Shown: positions 8,641 through 18,226, numbered from the stretch's first letter. The stretch is 64,000 bases of DNA from Scytonema sp035967975 (GCA_035967975.1 JAWQFQ010000022.1:4991-68990); one strand, 5' to 3'. The notes: generated from the letters alone by a model not told the origin. Numbers and translations are program-made.

Positions 8641-11600
8641 ATGTCTGAACGGACAGAGTCTTTATACAGGGTGCATGGACTGGGGATTGTTATCGGTAGT
8701 GCAATAGTTTTATGGTCAAGTAGTTTATGGGCTCAGGTAGTACCAGATAATACTCTGCCACAAAATTCCAATGTCACGACAGATGGTAACACCTTCAACA
8801 TCAATGGTGGAAGCCAAGCAGGTAGTAATTTGTTTCACAGCTTCCAACAGTTTTCCGTTCCTACTGGCAAACAAGCAATATTTAACAATACTCTAGACAT
8901 ACAGAATATTATTAGCAGGGTCACAGGTAGGTCGATTTCTAATATTGATGGATTGATTCGAGCTTCGGGAACAGCAAATTTGTTTCTGATTAATCCCAAT
9001 GGAATCATCTTTGGTTCAAATGCCAGATTAGATATTGGGGGTTCGTTTATTGGAAGTAGTGCTTCTAGTTTGAAGTTTGCGGATGGGACACAATTGGATG
9101 TGAGCAATCCCAGCGCTACGCCGTTGTTAACAATGAGTGTACCATCAGGATTGCAGTTTGGAAACCGGACAAGTGGTGCCATTGTCAATGCAGGGAACTT
9201 GAGGGTGCGTCCGCAACAAAACTTAACTTTACTAGGGAGCAAAATCATCAACACTGGACAACTAATTGCACCTGAAGGTGAGGTCACTTTAGCAGCACTA
9301 GCGGGTGTCGGTGAAGCTCGGTTTGGACAAGCAGGTTCAGTGGTGAGTCTGAAAATTTTGGAGGAGACTCAAGTGAACAATACATTGGGAGTTGGGGAGA
9401 CAGTTTCATCATACCCATCTTTGCCAGTGGAATTGGCAGGAATACCAGTGCCAAATCAACCAGGAACAGCGATCGCCACAGGTAGTATTGATGTCTCTGG
9501 TCAGGAGGGTGGGAAAGTAAAAATACTGGGAGAGCAAGTAGGAGTGTATCCGGGGGCACTCATCAACGCTTCTGGAGATAGTGGCGGGGGTCAAGTTTTG
9601 CTTGGTGGAGATTACCAAGGACGAGGAGAACTGCTCAACGCCACTGCAATCTATGTCAGTCCCAGTGCGACGATTCAAGCCAATGCCCAGACTCAAGGCA
9701 ATGGTGGTAAGATTGTGGTCTGGAGCGATCGCTCTACCCGCGCCTATGGTAGTTTCCAGGCAAAAGGAGGGGCGCAGTCTGGGAATGGAGGCTTGATTGA
9801 AACATCGAGTGCTAAGTTTCTGGATATCACAGGTATTAAAGTAGACGCCAGTGCAACTTCTGGTTTCGGTGGAACTTGGTTACTCGACCCACGCAATGTC
9901 ACCTTAGCTTACACTGATACGGTAAATACTACCATCAGTGGTGATAATGGCAACATATTCACAGCCACAGGGGATGATGCGGTGGTAAATATCCCAGACA
10001 TAGAAACACAATTGAATGCTGGAACAAATGTAACCATTAGTACAGGCAGCACTGGAAATCAAGATGGTAATATCATTGCCGATGGGTTCGGTATCACCAA
10101 ATCGACAGCAAGCCCGGTGACTTTGACTCTTCAAGCCGCAAATGATATTAATTTACAAAATTTTGGGCTCAATTCCAATAATGGTTTTCTTAATATTCAA
10201 CTGCTTGCAGATAGCGATGGGAATCGTCAGGGTAATATTAACATCAGCAATGCTGGAATTCAAACCGCAGGAGGACAGTTTACTGCAACCGCAGGGGGTA
10301 CAATTTCTTTAACGAGTGCGGGTATCAACAGTGACAATGCTAGCAATAATAACGCTGCACCCATTGTTCTGACTGCTGATGCAATTACTTTAGATACAGC
10401 AGGTATTAACAGTAATACGACTTCTGGTGCTAAGGCTGCTGATATTACTGTTAGCACTAACTCATCAATTTCACTCTTACGTGAAAGTGGTATCGCGAGT
10501 GAGAGTAATGGTCAAGGTCAGGCTGGAACAGTCAACGTTAGGACAGGAAAACTTTTGATTCAAAATAACGGTGGCATTGCTAGCACTGTCAATAATAGGG
10601 GTAATGCTGGAAATGTAAGCGTTACAGCTACTGAGAGTATCAGGCTGAGCAACCAAGGTGGAATAAACAGCAATACAAGAGGTGAGGGAAACGCCGGAAC
10701 TGTTTACGTGAAAACAGGTTCTCTCATCATTGAAAGTAACAGTGGTGTTGGCAGCACTGCCGAAAATAGTGGTAATGCTGGAGATGTATATGTCACAGCT
10801 GAGACTATCAGACTCAAAAACCAAGCTGGGATAAATAGTAACATAAGAGGTGCGGGAAACGCTGGAACTCTCTATTTAACAACAGGTTCTCTCATTATTG
10901 AAAGTAACGGTGGCAGTAAAGAAAATAACAGTGGCATTGGTAGTGACGCTTTGGGTAATGCTAGTACAGGTAATGCCGGAACGATTAATATTACTGCCGA
11001 CTCCATTAACATAGGTGATGGAGGGGGTATTGGTAGTAATACAGAAGGAAAGGGTAATGCAGGTAATATCAATATCAAGACAACAACATTGTCATTAATA
11101 GGAGAAAAGACTGGAGTGTCTACTGATGCAAGGGAGAATAGCACGGGTGATGCTGGACGTATCAATATTACGGCTGATTCTATCTTGATTGAAAGTGATG
11201 AAACAGGTGGAGGGATTAGCAGCACGACTAGTAGTAGTGGTGACTCTGGCGAAATTCAGATTAGAACCAATACTCTCACGCTGAGAAACAGTAGTCGCAT
11301 CACCACAAGTACCTCCAATAGAGAGGCGACAGGTAATGCTGGACGAATTAAAATCGAAGCAAATTCTGTTTTGTTTGACAACGATATTCCCAATTTAGAC
11401 AGTGGTTTACGCAGCGTCACAAAGGGAACGGGACAAGGAGGAGAAATTGTTCTTGATGCTGACACTGTTGTATTCCGAAACCGAGGAGGAATTAGGATTA
11501 GCACTGAAGGTCAAGGAAATGCGGGAACATTGAAGCTGACTGCTAATTCGTTAGAGATAGACAATGGAGAAATTACAAGTGAAAATCAAGGTAGCGGTAA

Positions 11601-12492
11601 GAGCGGAAGTATCAACATAGAGATTGATGGACAAGTAGTTGTACGTAACGCAAGCATCTCTGTGTCTTCTAGGTCAACCAATCTTAACAATACGTTATCA
11701 GGTGAAACAGGCGAGATTGATATTAAGGCTAACTCCTTGCTTTTAGATAATGCTTCTATTCAGGGAGAAACAACCTCAGGAAATGGCGGTAATATTAGAC
11801 TACGTGTGTCTGACCTATTACTGCTACGCCGAAACAGTCAAATTTCTACCACCGCAAAAACCACAAATACTGAAGGCAATGGTGGTAACATTACTATTGA
11901 TGCTCGCAATGGTTCCATCGTTGCTGTCCCTAGTGAAAACAGTGATATCACTGCTAATGCCTCAATTGGCAATGGTGGTGAAATTAAGATTAACGCATCT
12001 GGTCTGTTTGGAATTCAACGTAGCTCTCGGTTGACCGATGAAAGCAATATTACAGCTTTTTCTGAACGTGGAATCAGTGGTGACATCATTATTAATACAC
12101 CAGATGTTGAACAAAACCTGGGACTCCTTGAACTACCTACGGTGTTAGTAGATACATCAAATATAGTAAACACTGGTTGTAGTGCGATCGCTACCACAGT
12201 TGATGGAGAAGGAAGCAAATTTATTATTACTGGACGGGGCGGTTTACCCCCTTCTCCGGACGATCTCCTCAGTCCCGATGTCTTGTGGTCTGATACTCGT
12301 GTGTCAAATCTGACATCACAACAACAGCGCTCAATCAAACCGACAACTCAATCACCTTCCAATTCCGATGTTGTGGAAATTATACCCGCTACTGGTTGGG
12401 TATTCAATGGCAACGGTGAAGTGACCCTCATCTCCCATGCATCTGGTGCTACTGCTACTGGTTCTACTCCTACTACCTGTTCTAAACGGTAA
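8641..12492 (+). CDS. Two-partner-secretion exoprotein (filamentous hemagglutinin / S-layer-like), copy 2
   Basis: A 1283-residue paralogue of the preceding gene. Signal peptide, TPS domain with NPNGI (118-122) and the beta-helix entry are almost identical. Residues from about 320 to 540 are essentially the same, with very long stretches of identical DNA (for example 5617-5832 against 9581-9796). The repeat region after about residue 560 diverges in sequence and length and carries an insertion, and the C-terminus converges again on NTGCSAI...TGRGGLPPSP. The start is ATG 8641 with AAGGAG upstream, rather than the in-frame ATG at 8593. Such proteins serve as adhesins, matrix components or contact effectors; which applies here is unknown. 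The pattern of identical ends and a diverged middle suggests recent duplication or gene conversion. Confidence 0.85.
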   Translation: MSERTESLYRVHGLGIVIGSAIVLWSSSLWAQVVPDNTLPQNSNVTTDGNTFNINGGSQAGSNLFHSFQQFSVPTGKQAIFNNTLDIQNIISRVTGRSISNIDGLIRASGTANLFLINPNGIIFGSNARLDIGGSFIGSSASSLKFADGTQLDVSNPSATPLLTMSVPSGLQFGNRTSGAIVNAGNLRVRPQQNLTLLGSKIINTGQLIAPEGEVTLAALAGVGEARFGQAGSVVSLKILEETQVNNTLGVGETVSSYPSLPVELAGIPVPNQPGTAIATGSIDVSGQEGGKVKILGEQVGVYPGALINASGDSGGGQVLLGGDYQGRGELLNATAIYVSPSATIQANAQTQGNGGKIVVWSDRSTRAYGSFQAKGGAQSGNGGLIETSSAKFLDITGIKVDASATSGFGGTWLLDPRNVTLAYTDTVNTTISGDNGNIFTATGDDAVVNIPDIETQLNAGTNVTISTGSTGNQDGNIIADGFGITKSTASPVTLTLQAANDINLQNFGLNSNNGFLNIQLLADSDGNRQGNINISNAGIQTAGGQFTATAGGTISLTSAGINSDNASNNNAAPIVLTADAITLDTAGINSNTTSGAKAADITVSTNSSISLLRESGIASESNGQGQAGTVNVRTGKLLIQNNGGIASTVNNRGNAGNVSVTATESIRLSNQGGINSNTRGEGNAGTVYVKTGSLIIESNSGVGSTAENSGNAGDVYVTAETIRLKNQAGINSNIRGAGNAGTLYLTTGSLIIESNGGSKENNSGIGSDALGNASTGNAGTINITADSINIGDGGGIGSNTEGKGNAGNINIKTTTLSLIGEKTGVSTDARENSTGDAGRINITADSILIESDETGGGISSTTSSSGDSGEIQIRTNTLTLRNSSRITTSTSNREATGNAGRIKIEANSVLFDNDIPNLDSGLRSVTKGTGQGGEIVLDADTVVFRNRGGIRISTEGQGNAGTLKLTANSLEIDNGEITSENQGSGKSGSINIEIDGQVVVRNASISVSSRSTNLNNTLSGETGEIDIKANSLLLDNASIQGETTSGNGGNIRLRVSDLLLLRRNSQISTTAKTTNTEGNGGNITIDARNGSIVAVPSENSDITANASIGNGGEIKINASGLFGIQRSSRLTDESNITAFSERGISGDIIINTPDVEQNLGLLELPTVLVDTSNIVNTGCSAIATTVDGEGSKFIITGRGGLPPSPDDLLSPDVLWSDTRVSNLTSQQQRSIKPTTQSPSNSDVVEIIPATGWVFNGNGEVTLISHASGATATGSTPTTCSKR

Positions 12493-12606
12493 CAAATAGA
12501 TCCCCACAACAAGATCGAGAACACCTTTCATAAGCGGTTAGGTACCACTTCGTGGAAGCAAGCTACGCGTAGCGTACTGGAGGTAATCGCAACCCGTACA
12601 CTTACC

Positions 12607-12639
12607 AGAAACCCGGTTTCTCAAAGAAACCGGGTTTCT
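12607..12639. repeat. GAAACCCGG-family hairpin, copy 4
   Basis: AGAAACCCGGTTTC pairs with GAAACCGGGTTTCT, about 115 bases after the second exoprotein gene and before the convergent regulator gene. It could stop transcription from either side, but there is no T-run. Confidence 0.7.
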
Positions 12640-12703
12640 ATTGCGGCTGATCCGAACCGTATTGCTGAGTTCCGTGTTTGTTATACATACTATGACTGGT
12701 TTG

Positions 12704-13228
12704 TCAACATTTTCTACTGGATCGGCTTTCTAGTTTTCCGTCCTTGATCTGAAACTCACTTTTTTGACTACCAGTAGGTTTTGATTTTACAAGTTGTTCT
12801 GTCTGATTGTGTTTCTCGTTGACAGCTTGCGAGTTCGAGTCCACAGTAATTTCAGCTAATCTAACCCCTGCTGAGATAAGCTTCAACAAGTCTCGTAGAC
12901 TTAAAGAACCCATCCAAACAATGACTTGATCTACAGTGTCATCTGAGTCTGGCATTTCTAATTCACCTGTGTTTAGAAGTGGTAAACGTAGGTAATCTTC
13001 AATAGAGTATTCTCCATCTAGATATTGTTGCAACTTATCAATACTAGTTCCGAGAAAAGTCGCCAACTTTCTAGCATTGTCTATACCCCAGTTTCCAGAT
13101 TCATGTTCCCAAGCATTCCATGCAGATGCGGAAACGCCAACTCTAGGAGCAAACTTACGTAGAGGAGTTTTCCCACGACATTGTAAGCATAACTGAGCTA
13201 ACCTCTTTCTGCATTTAAAACTAAGCAT
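12704..13228 (-). CDS. XRE-family helix-turn-helix DNA-binding protein
   Basis: A 174-residue protein with an N-terminal Cro/C1-type helix-turn-helix (about residues 5-70: GKTPLRKFAPRVGVSASAWNAWEHESG, then IDNARKLATFLGTSIDKLQQYLDG), which is typical of XRE regulators. The C-terminal half (about 95-174) has a short amphipathic segment (SLSLRDLLKLISAGVRLAEI) and a polar tail, and matches nothing I recognise. It reads in the same direction as the aminohydroxybenzoate cluster and lies 161 bases downstream of the halogenase gene, so it could be a cluster-linked regulator or could act on the exoprotein genes that converge on it. Neither role is shown by the sequence. Confidence 0.7.
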   Translation of the reverse strand: MLSFKCRKRLAQLCLQCRGKTPLRKFAPRVGVSASAWNAWEHESGNWGIDNARKLATFLGTSIDKLQQYLDGEYSIEDYLRLPLLNTGELEMPDSDDTVDQVIVWMGSLSLRDLLKLISAGVRLAEITVDSNSQAVNEKHNQTEQLVKSKPTGSQKSEFQIKDGKLESRSSRKC

Positions 13229-13389
13229 TGAGAAATCTCTACAAATTTCTAATTAAACTAGCAAATTTCTAAAAGCCATTCTGTTCAAAACACTTTTCTA
13301 CATGAATTTGAGACAAACACTCTCAACCAAACGATTTTCATCTGAGGTATATGGGATATAAGACCCACATACCATTGCTACTATATTGC

Positions 13390-14832
13390 TTAATTAACCC
13401 GAGCTAAACCTAGCTGAGGGCTCGTAACAATATAAAATCCCTCAACAGCAGATTCTTTCGTCAACGAGAATAGACTATTAAACCCACTCACAAACTGATT
13501 GCTAGCAAGTAACTGCTCGCGTCCTGTCTGATCCAATTCATTTGAGAATTGTTTGTGACGAAGAGCCCAATTTTCCCCTATCCGCTCCGATACATCTTGA
13601 AAAAGTTGCTCAGAGTTTTCCTCAATATCTGACATATCTTCCATTCCAGATATCAAATTCAAAAACGTTTGATGTAATTTTTCTCTGTCTCTATCTTGAC
13701 TGTTTGTCAGCTGTTGAGCTTGCCAAAAATAGGATTCTTTTTTACTCGTTTTGTAGAATGCTGAAACCATAACTAACAGACGTAAGTATGCTTGTCTGTA
13801 AGTTCTATCGTAGAAAGATATTGCTTGAGCTTCACTGATATGATTCCGTAAGACGCTTGCTAGACTTGCAGCAGCTAAAAGTCCGCTAAAAGTTGCAAGG
13901 TGTACTCCAGTTGAGAGCAAAGGATCTAAAAAGCATGCAGCATCTCCAGCAATAAAGTAACCTTGACCTGCAAATTTCTCAGCAGTGTACGAGTAGTCTT
14001 GCTCAGATTTAACTTCTGATGCAAGTTCTCCAGTTTCCAGAAACTGCTTCAAATCGACACTTTCAGCAATACCCTCTAAGTAAATATCTTTCAAGCTCTT
14101 GGAGCGTTTTTCTTTAAAAGCCATTTTGTGGATAACTAAACCCACACTCATTGTGCCATCGTGTAGCGGAATTCCCCATAACCAACCATCTTGCAGAGAT
14201 TCTACAAAAATAACTCCTTCTCTGCCTTCCAATGGTTTAGTATTTTTCCAATACCCCCAAACAGCTACATTCTGAAAGACTTGATGATATTCTCGATTTT
14301 TTAGATAGCGAGTTGACATGAGACCAAAACGACCACTCGCATCAATTAAAAAGTCAAAACATATTTCTTTTGTCTGACTTTTTTCATTAGTTAGAGAGCA
14401 AATTGCACTGATTGGTCGCTCACCCTCAAAAGACAAACTACAAACTTCTACGCCCTCAAGAACCTTTACCCCTTGACTTTTAGCATGATCTAAAAGTAAC
14501 TTATCGAACTCATCACGCCGCACTTGATAACTATGTGTAAACTTACCTGATAAATCGGAGAAATTCAAATCCCAAGATTCATCTCCCCAATAATAGTGAG
14601 CACCCGGCTTATATTGAAAACCATAGGCGTCTATTTTTTCTCTTGCACCAATTAGTTCGAGAACTTTCAGTGATGAGGGTAAGAGAGACTCTCCTATATG
14701 GTATCTTGGAAAAACTTCTTTTTCCAGTAATGTTACATTAAAACCTTCTCGAGCCAATAGAGTAGCTGCAGTAGCTCCCGCTGGACCTCCTCCAATAACT
14801 AATACCTTTGTAGATGTTGGTAAATCGAACAT
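13390..14832 (-). CDS. FAD-dependent halogenase-like flavoprotein
   Basis: A 480-residue flavoprotein of the FAD-dependent halogenase group. It has the N-terminal dinucleotide motif GGGPAGA (14-20), FPRYHIGESLLPSS (41-54), the halogenase signature W-x-W-x-I-P (W217, W219, I221, P222), and GDAACFLDPLLSTGV (296-310) near the flavin. K75, in GFQYKPGAHYYWG, sits where the halogenases acting on carrier-bound or phenolic substrates have the lysine that binds hypochlorous acid. These enzymes use FADH2, O2 and chloride or bromide; the reductase partner could be the azoreductase at 21531, but that is a guess. It is the last gene of the cluster, 95 bases after the GNAT gene. A plain FAD monooxygenase or geranylgeranyl-reductase-like enzyme is the alternative. 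Confidence 0.75.
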   Translation of the reverse strand: MFDLPTSTKVLVIGGGPAGATAATLLAREGFNVTLLEKEVFPRYHIGESLLPSSLKVLELIGAREKIDAYGFQYKPGAHYYWGDESWDLNFSDLSGKFTHSYQVRRDEFDKLLLDHAKSQGVKVLEGVEVCSLSFEGERPISAICSLTNEKSQTKEICFDFLIDASGRFGLMSTRYLKNREYHQVFQNVAVWGYWKNTKPLEGREGVIFVESLQDGWLWGIPLHDGTMSVGLVIHKMAFKEKRSKSLKDIYLEGIAESVDLKQFLETGELASEVKSEQDYSYTAEKFAGQGYFIAGDAACFLDPLLSTGVHLATFSGLLAAASLASVLRNHISEAQAISFYDRTYRQAYLRLLVMVSAFYKTSKKESYFWQAQQLTNSQDRDREKLHQTFLNLISGMEDMSDIEENSEQLFQDVSERIGENWALRHKQFSNELDQTGREQLLASNQFVSGFNSLFSLTKESAVEGFYIVTSPQLGLARVN

Positions 14833-14927
14833 TTCGTTTTCCTCTAATTTACTAATGAACTTTTAGATTTGTAGAATCCTATCTTGTGAAGAAATTGTTG
14901 GTGTTTTTTAGCAACAACTACTCGCTT

Positions 14928-15368
14928 TTAGGCGATTGTATAAGAATACATTAGCCACTTAGTTCCATGTGCATACTGGTTGTAAAGTTTCTGTGCAACT
15001 ACATTGTCATCACGAGTTGTCCATCTTACTGTCTTTATTCCAAGTGTTTTAAGGTAAATAAAGCAGTGTTCCAGAAGCTTTTTGCCAATTCCTTTTCCCC
15101 GATAGCTGTCCAATACGTACAGATCGTTTAACACAGCAATTTTTTCCGCAATTCTGCTAGAAAACGAGTAATAGATTGTTGCAAAACCTACATAAGTATA
15201 ATCATCCTGTAGGAGAAATAACTTACCCAATTCTTCATTTTCCATAATCATTTGTAAGTGGTTGCGATTCTTTTGTTCATCAATATTTTGTACTTCGTAA
15301 AATTCTTGATATTTTTTGAAAAGTATCAAGGCTGCATCTATATTCTGTGAATTTAACTCTTGTAGCAT
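14928..15368 (-). CDS. GNAT family N-acetyltransferase
   Basis: A 146-residue GNAT-fold protein. The acetyl-CoA-binding motif is visible in VLNDLYVLDSYRGKGIGKKLLEHC (R/Q-x-x-G-x-G/A as RGKGIG), followed by the usual KTLGIKTVRWTTRDDNVVAQKLYNQYA. The open frame extends to a TTG at 15455 immediately after the upstream stop, but the extra 29 residues are hydrophobic and outside the GNAT fold, so I prefer ATG 15368 (MLQELNSQNIDAAL). No strong Shine-Dalgarno is visible at either start. It sits between the NmrA-like gene and the halogenase. It may acetylate the aromatic amine or confer self-protection; both are inferences. Confidence 0.75.
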   Translation of the reverse strand: MLQELNSQNIDAALILFKKYQEFYEVQNIDEQKNRNHLQMIMENEELGKLFLLQDDYTYVGFATIYYSFSSRIAEKIAVLNDLYVLDSYRGKGIGKKLLEHCFIYLKTLGIKTVRWTTRDDNVVAQKLYNQYAHGTKWLMYSYTIA

Positions 15369-15455
15369 TAGCAGAATTAGGTTTTTAAAATTAATTGATT
15401 TCAACAAAGATATATTAGACAAATAGCTTGCCAGCAAAACTAAAAAATGTCCCAA

Positions 15456-16328
15456 TCAGCTTTCCTTAAAACTTTGGGTATAATCTAGGGCAAACTGGTC
15501 AAAAAATATAGGCTGTTTTCTAGCGACATCAGCTACCACGTTCGTCATCGTCATGCCTATACCTTTGCTGTAGTAATTGTAGATTTCATTAACTGCATCT
15601 ACAAACCATTCTTGTCTTCCTGACTTAAGCATACGTCTTTTGTAGTCCTCTGGTGAAATACTTACATAAGTCACTTTCTTCTCAATTGCAATGGAAAGTT
15701 TGTGAGCAATTTCTCCAAAAGACAGCACCTCAGGTCCTGTCAGAGTGTAAACCTTACCTTCATGTCCTTCCTCAGTCAGTACCCTCACGGCTACGGCGGC
15801 GATGTCTCGGATATCGACAAAGGTAAACTTTGCATCGCCTACGCGATCGTAAAAAGTGTTCTGTGTTGCAATTGTTTGAGCAACACGTAACATATTTTGC
15901 ATAAAAACGTTGGGACGTAGGTGGGTAAATGGAATACCAGCCTGCTCAAGTTGATTTTCGGTTTGTGCATGCCACCTGAGAATTGCAGCAGGAGCGTCAA
16001 CATCCGCACCCAAAGCAGAAAACTTAACAATGTGTTTAAGACCATTCTGCTTAGCGGCTTCAATAAAATTACTTTGGAGTTTCACTTGCTGTTGATCTGG
16101 TGATGAGAGCAAAAGAGCTTTTTCCACATTCTTTAGGGCAGTGTTGAGTGTATCGGGATCATTGAAATTCCCTATGACAACTTCAACACCAAGTTGTTCG
16201 ACCTCTAATGCTTTTTTAGGATTACGGACAAATGCTCGAACTTTAGCACCAGTGGCAGAAAGTTGCTTTAGGATTTCATAACCATTAGTTCCGGTTGCTC
16301 CAGTTATAAGAATCATAGGTGTTTTCAA
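15456..16328 (-). CDS. NmrA-like / SDR-family NAD(P)-binding reductase
   Basis: A 290-residue atypical short-chain reductase. The N-terminal Rossmann motif is GATGTNG (residues 9-15), followed by VRAFVRNPKKA, which suggests an NADP(H) preference. HIVKFSALGADVDAP and PFTHLRPNVFMQNM are typical of NmrA/azoreductase-like NAD(P)H:quinone or isoflavone-reductase-like proteins, and the family's active-site Tyr-x-x-x-Lys is absent, as is usual for it. It could reduce a quinone-imine or azo intermediate, or act as a redox sensor. It lies 35 bases downstream of the DHQ-synthase-II gene in the same operon-like run. Confidence 0.82.
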   Translation of the reverse strand: MKTPMILITGATGTNGYEILKQLSATGAKVRAFVRNPKKALEVEQLGVEVVIGNFNDPDTLNTALKNVEKALLLSSPDQQQVKLQSNFIEAAKQNGLKHIVKFSALGADVDAPAAILRWHAQTENQLEQAGIPFTHLRPNVFMQNMLRVAQTIATQNTFYDRVGDAKFTFVDIRDIAAVAVRVLTEEGHEGKVYTLTGPEVLSFGEIAHKLSIAIEKKVTYVSISPEDYKRRMLKSGRQEWFVDAVNEIYNYYSKGIGMTMTNVVADVARKQPIFFDQFALDYTQSFKES

Positions 16329-16363
16329 TTTGTGAAGACTTTGATAACTTATGCAACGCCTGA

Positions 16364-17485
16364 TTATTTTTCAAGACAATGTTCTTGAACTGGATACCCA
16401 ACATGTCGTCCACTGGGAGCAAGATAACCAAGCAATAACTCTCCAGCCGTTAACTCTGTGACATTAAGTACCTTGCCATTAGGTCCAAGAACTCTCACGT
16501 GCCAATCGTCTTGGACAATCAAATTCACAGTTTCTCCGGTTGCTGATACTGCATTTATACTCAATAGTGGACGGATTTCAATCTTAATCCTTCCAATGAC
16601 AACTTCACGTGATTGACCTTGACAATTAACAGCCAAAATTTTGTGACCAACATTTAGTTCACTCAGATAATTAGTACGAGAGATATTAGAAACTGCATAG
16701 GAGTGTATGGCACCAGCATTAACGCGGAAAGGACGTGTGGGCATATATGGTAGTGGGTGCGTCTCGCTAGCAACCAAAATCATTCCCCTAGAGAAAGAGC
16801 CAATAAGTATTCCTTCATCTTTTTCAAAGTAAGAACAAGTATCTATGCAAGCACGCTCGCCCATACCAATATGAGTAATGTTTTTCACTTCTAACTCTTC
16901 AAGAGGAAGTTGTATATTTTTGGTTTGGTGACAGATAGTTGCAAGTTGAATTGGGTCAGTAGAATTTGTAGAAGCCAACATAACTCCATGAGAACCTTTT
17001 TCTAGGACACCTAAAATAATTTCTGCCTCTTCAATATCTTTTGCAATCGTAATGATTTTACCATTTGTGTTTTCTGCTGCTGCAATGACAATTTCTAAGG
17101 GAATTTTAGTTGGGTCTTTAAAGTATATAACCGTCCAATTTTGGTTTTTCACAGATTCACAGGCAATTTGTAGTGTGGGTTCATCTACAACATTTACGTA
17201 CACACCGATTTCTATATGCTGGTATTTTTCTTTGAACTCCCGTATTTCCTGTGGCCGAACAGTCTCAAGAATGACGATATCTACAAGACTAACAAACTGT
17301 TCAATCTGGTTTTTGTCTTTAACAAAGGCAATGCGTTTTACACTAGAATCAACATTAGGAGGAAAGTTTTGGATAGATTCTGGAGAATCTACAACAATTC
17401 CGTCTAAGGTACTAATATTGGGCTGCGCCAAAAGTTTAATTGCTGCCTCTTTAATATTCCTAATATCCAACCAAGCTAGTTTCAT
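16364..17485 (-). CDS. 3-dehydroquinate synthase II family (GriH-like, 3-amino-4-hydroxybenzoate forming)
   Basis: A 373-residue member of the archaeal-type DHQ synthase family (MJ1249 type), not of the ordinary AroB family. Family landmarks are the N-terminal AWLDIR, GVYVNVVDEP (94-103), SHGVMLAS (165-172), GMGERACIDTCSYF (207-220), ETHPLPYMPTRPFRVNAGAIHSY (241-263) and LNVGHKILAVNCQG (277-290). In archaea this enzyme turns the ADH-synthase product into 3-dehydroquinate. In actinobacterial GriH-type pathways a homologue turns the same product into 3-amino-4-hydroxybenzoate. The presence of an ADH-synthase-like aldolase (25618-26421) in the same gene run, among secondary-metabolism genes, favours the second role. 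A bacterium with its own AroB has no need for the archaeal bypass. Confidence 0.85.
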   Translation of the reverse strand: MKLAWLDIRNIKEAAIKLLAQPNISTLDGIVVDSPESIQNFPPNVDSSVKRIAFVKDKNQIEQFVSLVDIVILETVRPQEIREFKEKYQHIEIGVYVNVVDEPTLQIACESVKNQNWTVIYFKDPTKIPLEIVIAAAENTNGKIITIAKDIEEAEIILGVLEKGSHGVMLASTNSTDPIQLATICHQTKNIQLPLEELEVKNITHIGMGERACIDTCSYFEKDEGILIGSFSRGMILVASETHPLPYMPTRPFRVNAGAIHSYAVSNISRTNYLSELNVGHKILAVNCQGQSREVVIGRIKIEIRPLLSINAVSATGETVNLIVQDDWHVRVLGPNGKVLNVTELTAGELLLGYLAPSGRHVGYPVQEHCLEK

Positions 17486-17562
17486 GAGAGTATATCCAAC
17501 AATTTAAGTATTAATCGCACTGTCCTTAATATCTTCTTGAGGTGAAGATATTCCAAAAACGT

Positions 17563-18012
17563 CTACTCAGCTTCTTCGCGTAGAGCAAGACCACCCATGT
17601 TTTGCAGCATTGGTGCATTCTCACAAGCAAGGTATTTAGCGTTTTGGTCTTGATTTAGATTCACATGGTGATGCCATGACCATACCGGAATGTAGACGGC
17701 GTCTCCAGCTTCCCATTCTATTCTTAGATCCTCAATGAGACTGTAGCCCTGTCCTTCAATAATGTAAAGAATGGTTTCGTAGGTATGGCGATGACGATTT
17801 GAGCAACCACCGGGATTCAATATACCAATAGTCATACTGATTGCAAAAGAAGGTAAATCGACAAAGAATACCGGGTGCTTGCGAATATCAGAAAAGGTAT
17901 TATGGATACCATCAGCCTCCAAACATTTGTGAATTAATCGGTCTGGCATATGTAATTTAACAGCAGGGGGTGTCTTGTCAAAATCTCCTGATTGAAAATT
18001 AACAGTCTTCAT
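17563..18012 (-). CDS. Single-domain cupin protein (possible metal dioxygenase)
   Basis: A 149-residue cupin. Motif 1 is visible as GGCSNRHRHTYETILYIIEG, with H74, H76 and E79 as likely metal ligands. Motif 2 is EAGDAVYIPVWSWHHHVN, with a histidine among H114-H116 as the last ligand. Small cupins of this kind include oxygenases, isomerases and sugar- or aryl-binding proteins. In this neighbourhood, ring opening or hydroxylation of an aminohydroxybenzoate is possible (3-hydroxyanthranilate dioxygenase is also a cupin), but nothing in the sequence fixes the substrate. It lies 77 bases upstream of the DHQ-synthase-II gene and is preceded by AGGAA. Confidence 0.75.
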   Translation of the reverse strand: MKTVNFQSGDFDKTPPAVKLHMPDRLIHKCLEADGIHNTFSDIRKHPVFFVDLPSFAISMTIGILNPGGCSNRHRHTYETILYIIEGQGYSLIEDLRIEWEAGDAVYIPVWSWHHHVNLNQDQNAKYLACENAPMLQNMGGLALREEAE

Positions 18013-18226
18013 AGTCTTTGTTTCCTATTTAATGTCTAGCGATGTAGACGAATGATGTGTGTTTCTGCCTAGAAATTCATCGTATGTAAAGTACTATAGA
18101 AATATTTTTCTGTACTGAGAAAATTTCTATAGGACTCCTATTTGATTTTTACGAAGCTAGGTACACCTGAATCTTCTTGAATACTCTTGCAAAAGTGCCT
18201 ATTGCCTACGCAAATTATTTCAAGAA

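Noticed and set aside
4871..12338. Many long frames opposite the two exoprotein genes
   Set aside because: They are mirror images of the Gly/Asn/Ser repeats and appear in the same place in both copies.
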